Notes under the pieces: generated by a model
Told to the model about the DNA's origin: nothing
What the model saw: the letters and a program-made list of their open reading frames with translations, nothing else
Databases searched by the model: none
Made by a program: the position numbers and the translations under genes
From: Flavobacteriaceae bacterium
Lineage (GTDB): Bacteria > Bacteroidota > Bacteroidia > Flavobacteriales > Flavobacteriaceae
Assembly: GCA_023145595.1 (NCBI GenBank)
Contig: JAGLDM010000428.1
Coordinates: 1-6,491 of the forward strand
Direction: 5' to 3'
Length of the DNA stretch: 6,491 nucleotides
Shown here: one piece after another, positions 5,416 to 6,491 of the stretch
Layout: every line of letters starts with the position of its first letter
Numbering within the stretch: position 1 is the stretch's first letter

Positions 5416-6491
5416 TTATTTCAATTCTTTTTTTGCCTCTTTATAATCTTGAGGCGTATTTATATTCCGAATAATAGCATCGTCAACCTCAACGATTTCT
5501 ACATCTGAATTTATTAAAACTTTACGCGGGCAAGAATACCCTTGTGCCAAATAACTCAATAAAATGGGATATGCTTTTGGTTCCCAAATGGTGATTAATG
5601 GCTCTGGGAATTGTTTGTTTTTTCCTTTTAAAGTCGTTGCAATTTTTAATGGATTTCGATGTTTCAACAACAATTCAATCATTTCTTGATCTACAAAAGG
5701 CAAATCGGTTGCAATTACAAACCAAGCCGTATTCGGATTTTCCTGAAATGCTGAACAGATTCCGCCAAAAGGCCCTAAATCCTTAAATTTATCTACAATC
5801 GTATTGCCAGACACATCCTGATGTTGACGAACAGAAATATAAACTCCCTTCTGATTTTCATCCTTTAACGGAAACATAGCACCTAATAAATCATATAGAT
5901 AATCCCGTTGTGACACTCCGTGATATTCCAACAAACCTTTGTCGACTCCCATTCTAGTGCTCTTCCCTCCTGCTAAAATTAGACCTTGAATAGGTGCAAT
6001 CGCATCTTCTATAATTTGTTGAATATGCTTTGAAATTTTATCAATCTCCTCTAAGTAATAACAAGGTAATTCTTTAATGTTGGGAATTTTATCTTCTAAA
6101 AAGTCGAAATAAACAGACTCTTTATTTAACTTAATTACAAACTGAACATCTGTTAATTGATCTAACCTTTTTAAAACAGAAGCCTCTTTTTCATTATCTA
6201 AAATCAGTACTTGTTTTGTTCCCTGATAATGATTGCCGTTAATACACAACAAATCATAGTTTGAAAACTGTATTCTAGCATTGAATTTATTCAATTCATT
6301 TTTAGAATTTACATCCAAATTCCCTGAATGATGAAATGTATATGAATCTAAAAAAGGGACCTCAATTTCCTTATTGTGACTTGCGTCTAAATAGGCTATT
6401 TTTGCTGTTTTTTGATTGTTTTTTGCAATATTTCGAACTAAATCGGTAATAATCGAGCATTTTACTCCCAAAAACGAAATTTCTAACGGAG
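5416..6491 (-). CDS. mobA: MobA-type molybdenum cofactor guanylyltransferase with MobB-like N-terminal domain (5' end outside window)
   Basis: MobA transfers GMP from GTP to Mo-molybdopterin to form the guanine dinucleotide cofactor. The frame stays open to the right edge. A TTG at 6471 is not taken as the start because the upstream codons (PLEISF) continue a plausible beta strand into GVKCS. Numbering from that TTG, residues 162-351 form a full MobA domain of normal size: LAGGKSTRMGVDKG (166-179), GPFGGI (233-238), ATDLPF with Asp256, FPEPLITIW, and the closing RNINTP (335-340). The roughly 160 residues before it resemble MobB in layout. GVKCSIITDLV lines up with the MobB P-loop form GxKxSGKTTL, but the Gly-Lys pair is replaced by Ile-Ile, and a DSYTFHHSGN segment recalls DSYELRKAGA of MobB. 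This similarity is my own alignment by eye. It is the first gene in the visible part of the minus-strand group. Confidence 0.91.
   Translation of the reverse strand, partial: PLEISFLGVKCSIITDLVRNIAKNNQKTAKIAYLDASHNKEIEVPFLDSYTFHHSGNLDVNSKNELNKFNARIQFSNYDLLCINGNHYQGTKQVLILDNEKEASVLKRLDQLTDVQFVIKLNKESVYFDFLEDKIPNIKELPCYYLEEIDKISKHIQQIIEDAIAPIQGLILAGGKSTRMGVDKGLLEYHGVSQRDYLYDLLGAMFPLKDENQKGVYISVRQHQDVSGNTIVDKFKDLGPFGGICSAFQENPNTAWFVIATDLPFVDQEMIELLLKHRNPLKIATTLKGKNKQFPEPLITIWEPKAYPILLSYLAQGYSCPRKVLINSDVEIVEVDDAIIRNINTPQDYKEAKKELK

Noticed and set aside
6469..6471. TTG as start of the mobA-like gene
   Set aside because: The frame continues to the right edge, and the codons before the TTG complete a hydrophobic strand leading into the GVKCS loop, so the true start is outside the window.

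Overview
The window is AT-rich, gene-dense bacterial DNA that most resembles Flavobacteriaceae (Bacteroidota). Three things support this. The proteins look like flavobacterial family members (GH31, DUF3817, and a MobA with an unusual N-terminal domain). Starts are preceded by A-rich sequence rather than a clear Shine-Dalgarno site. The one obvious promoter region carries Bacteroidota-type TAnnTTTG -7 boxes on both strands. No RNA gene, insertion sequence, CRISPR array, integrase or phage gene is visible, and no gene-free stretch exceeds about 110 bases.

Layout: (1) 1-2352, + strand: a GH31 alpha-glucosidase whose first codons lie left of the window. It ends at a strong hairpin and T-tract terminator (2375-2407). 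(2) 2459-2731, - strand: a small DUF3817 membrane protein. (3) 2732-2814: a compact divergent promoter region with a 7+7 inverted repeat. (4) 2815-4023, + strand: moaE (molybdopterin synthase large subunit), then an RluF-type 23S rRNA pseudouridine synthase. (5) 4020-6491, - strand, convergent with rluF and overlapping it by 4 bases: read in transcription order, a mobA-type guanylyltransferase with a MobB-like N-terminal domain (running off the right edge), a 61-residue two-helix membrane protein, and an E1-like MoeB/ThiF enzyme with a C-terminal rhodanese domain.

Three of the seven genes belong to molybdenum cofactor synthesis. MoeB-type enzymes adenylate and sulfurate the C-terminus of MoaD. 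MoaE with thiocarboxylated MoaD turns cyclic pyranopterin monophosphate into molybdopterin. MobA attaches GMP to make the guanine dinucleotide form. No moaA, moaC, moaD, moeA or molybdoenzyme is visible; the rest of the set may lie beyond the right edge, but that is inference.

Nothing here is clearly a new defence or mobile system. The points most worth a second look are the MobB-like domain with a decayed P-loop on MobA, the apparent loss of both zinc CxxC motifs in the MoeB-like protein, the unknown small membrane protein abutting moeB, and short palindromic repeat-like sequences in the intergenic gaps.
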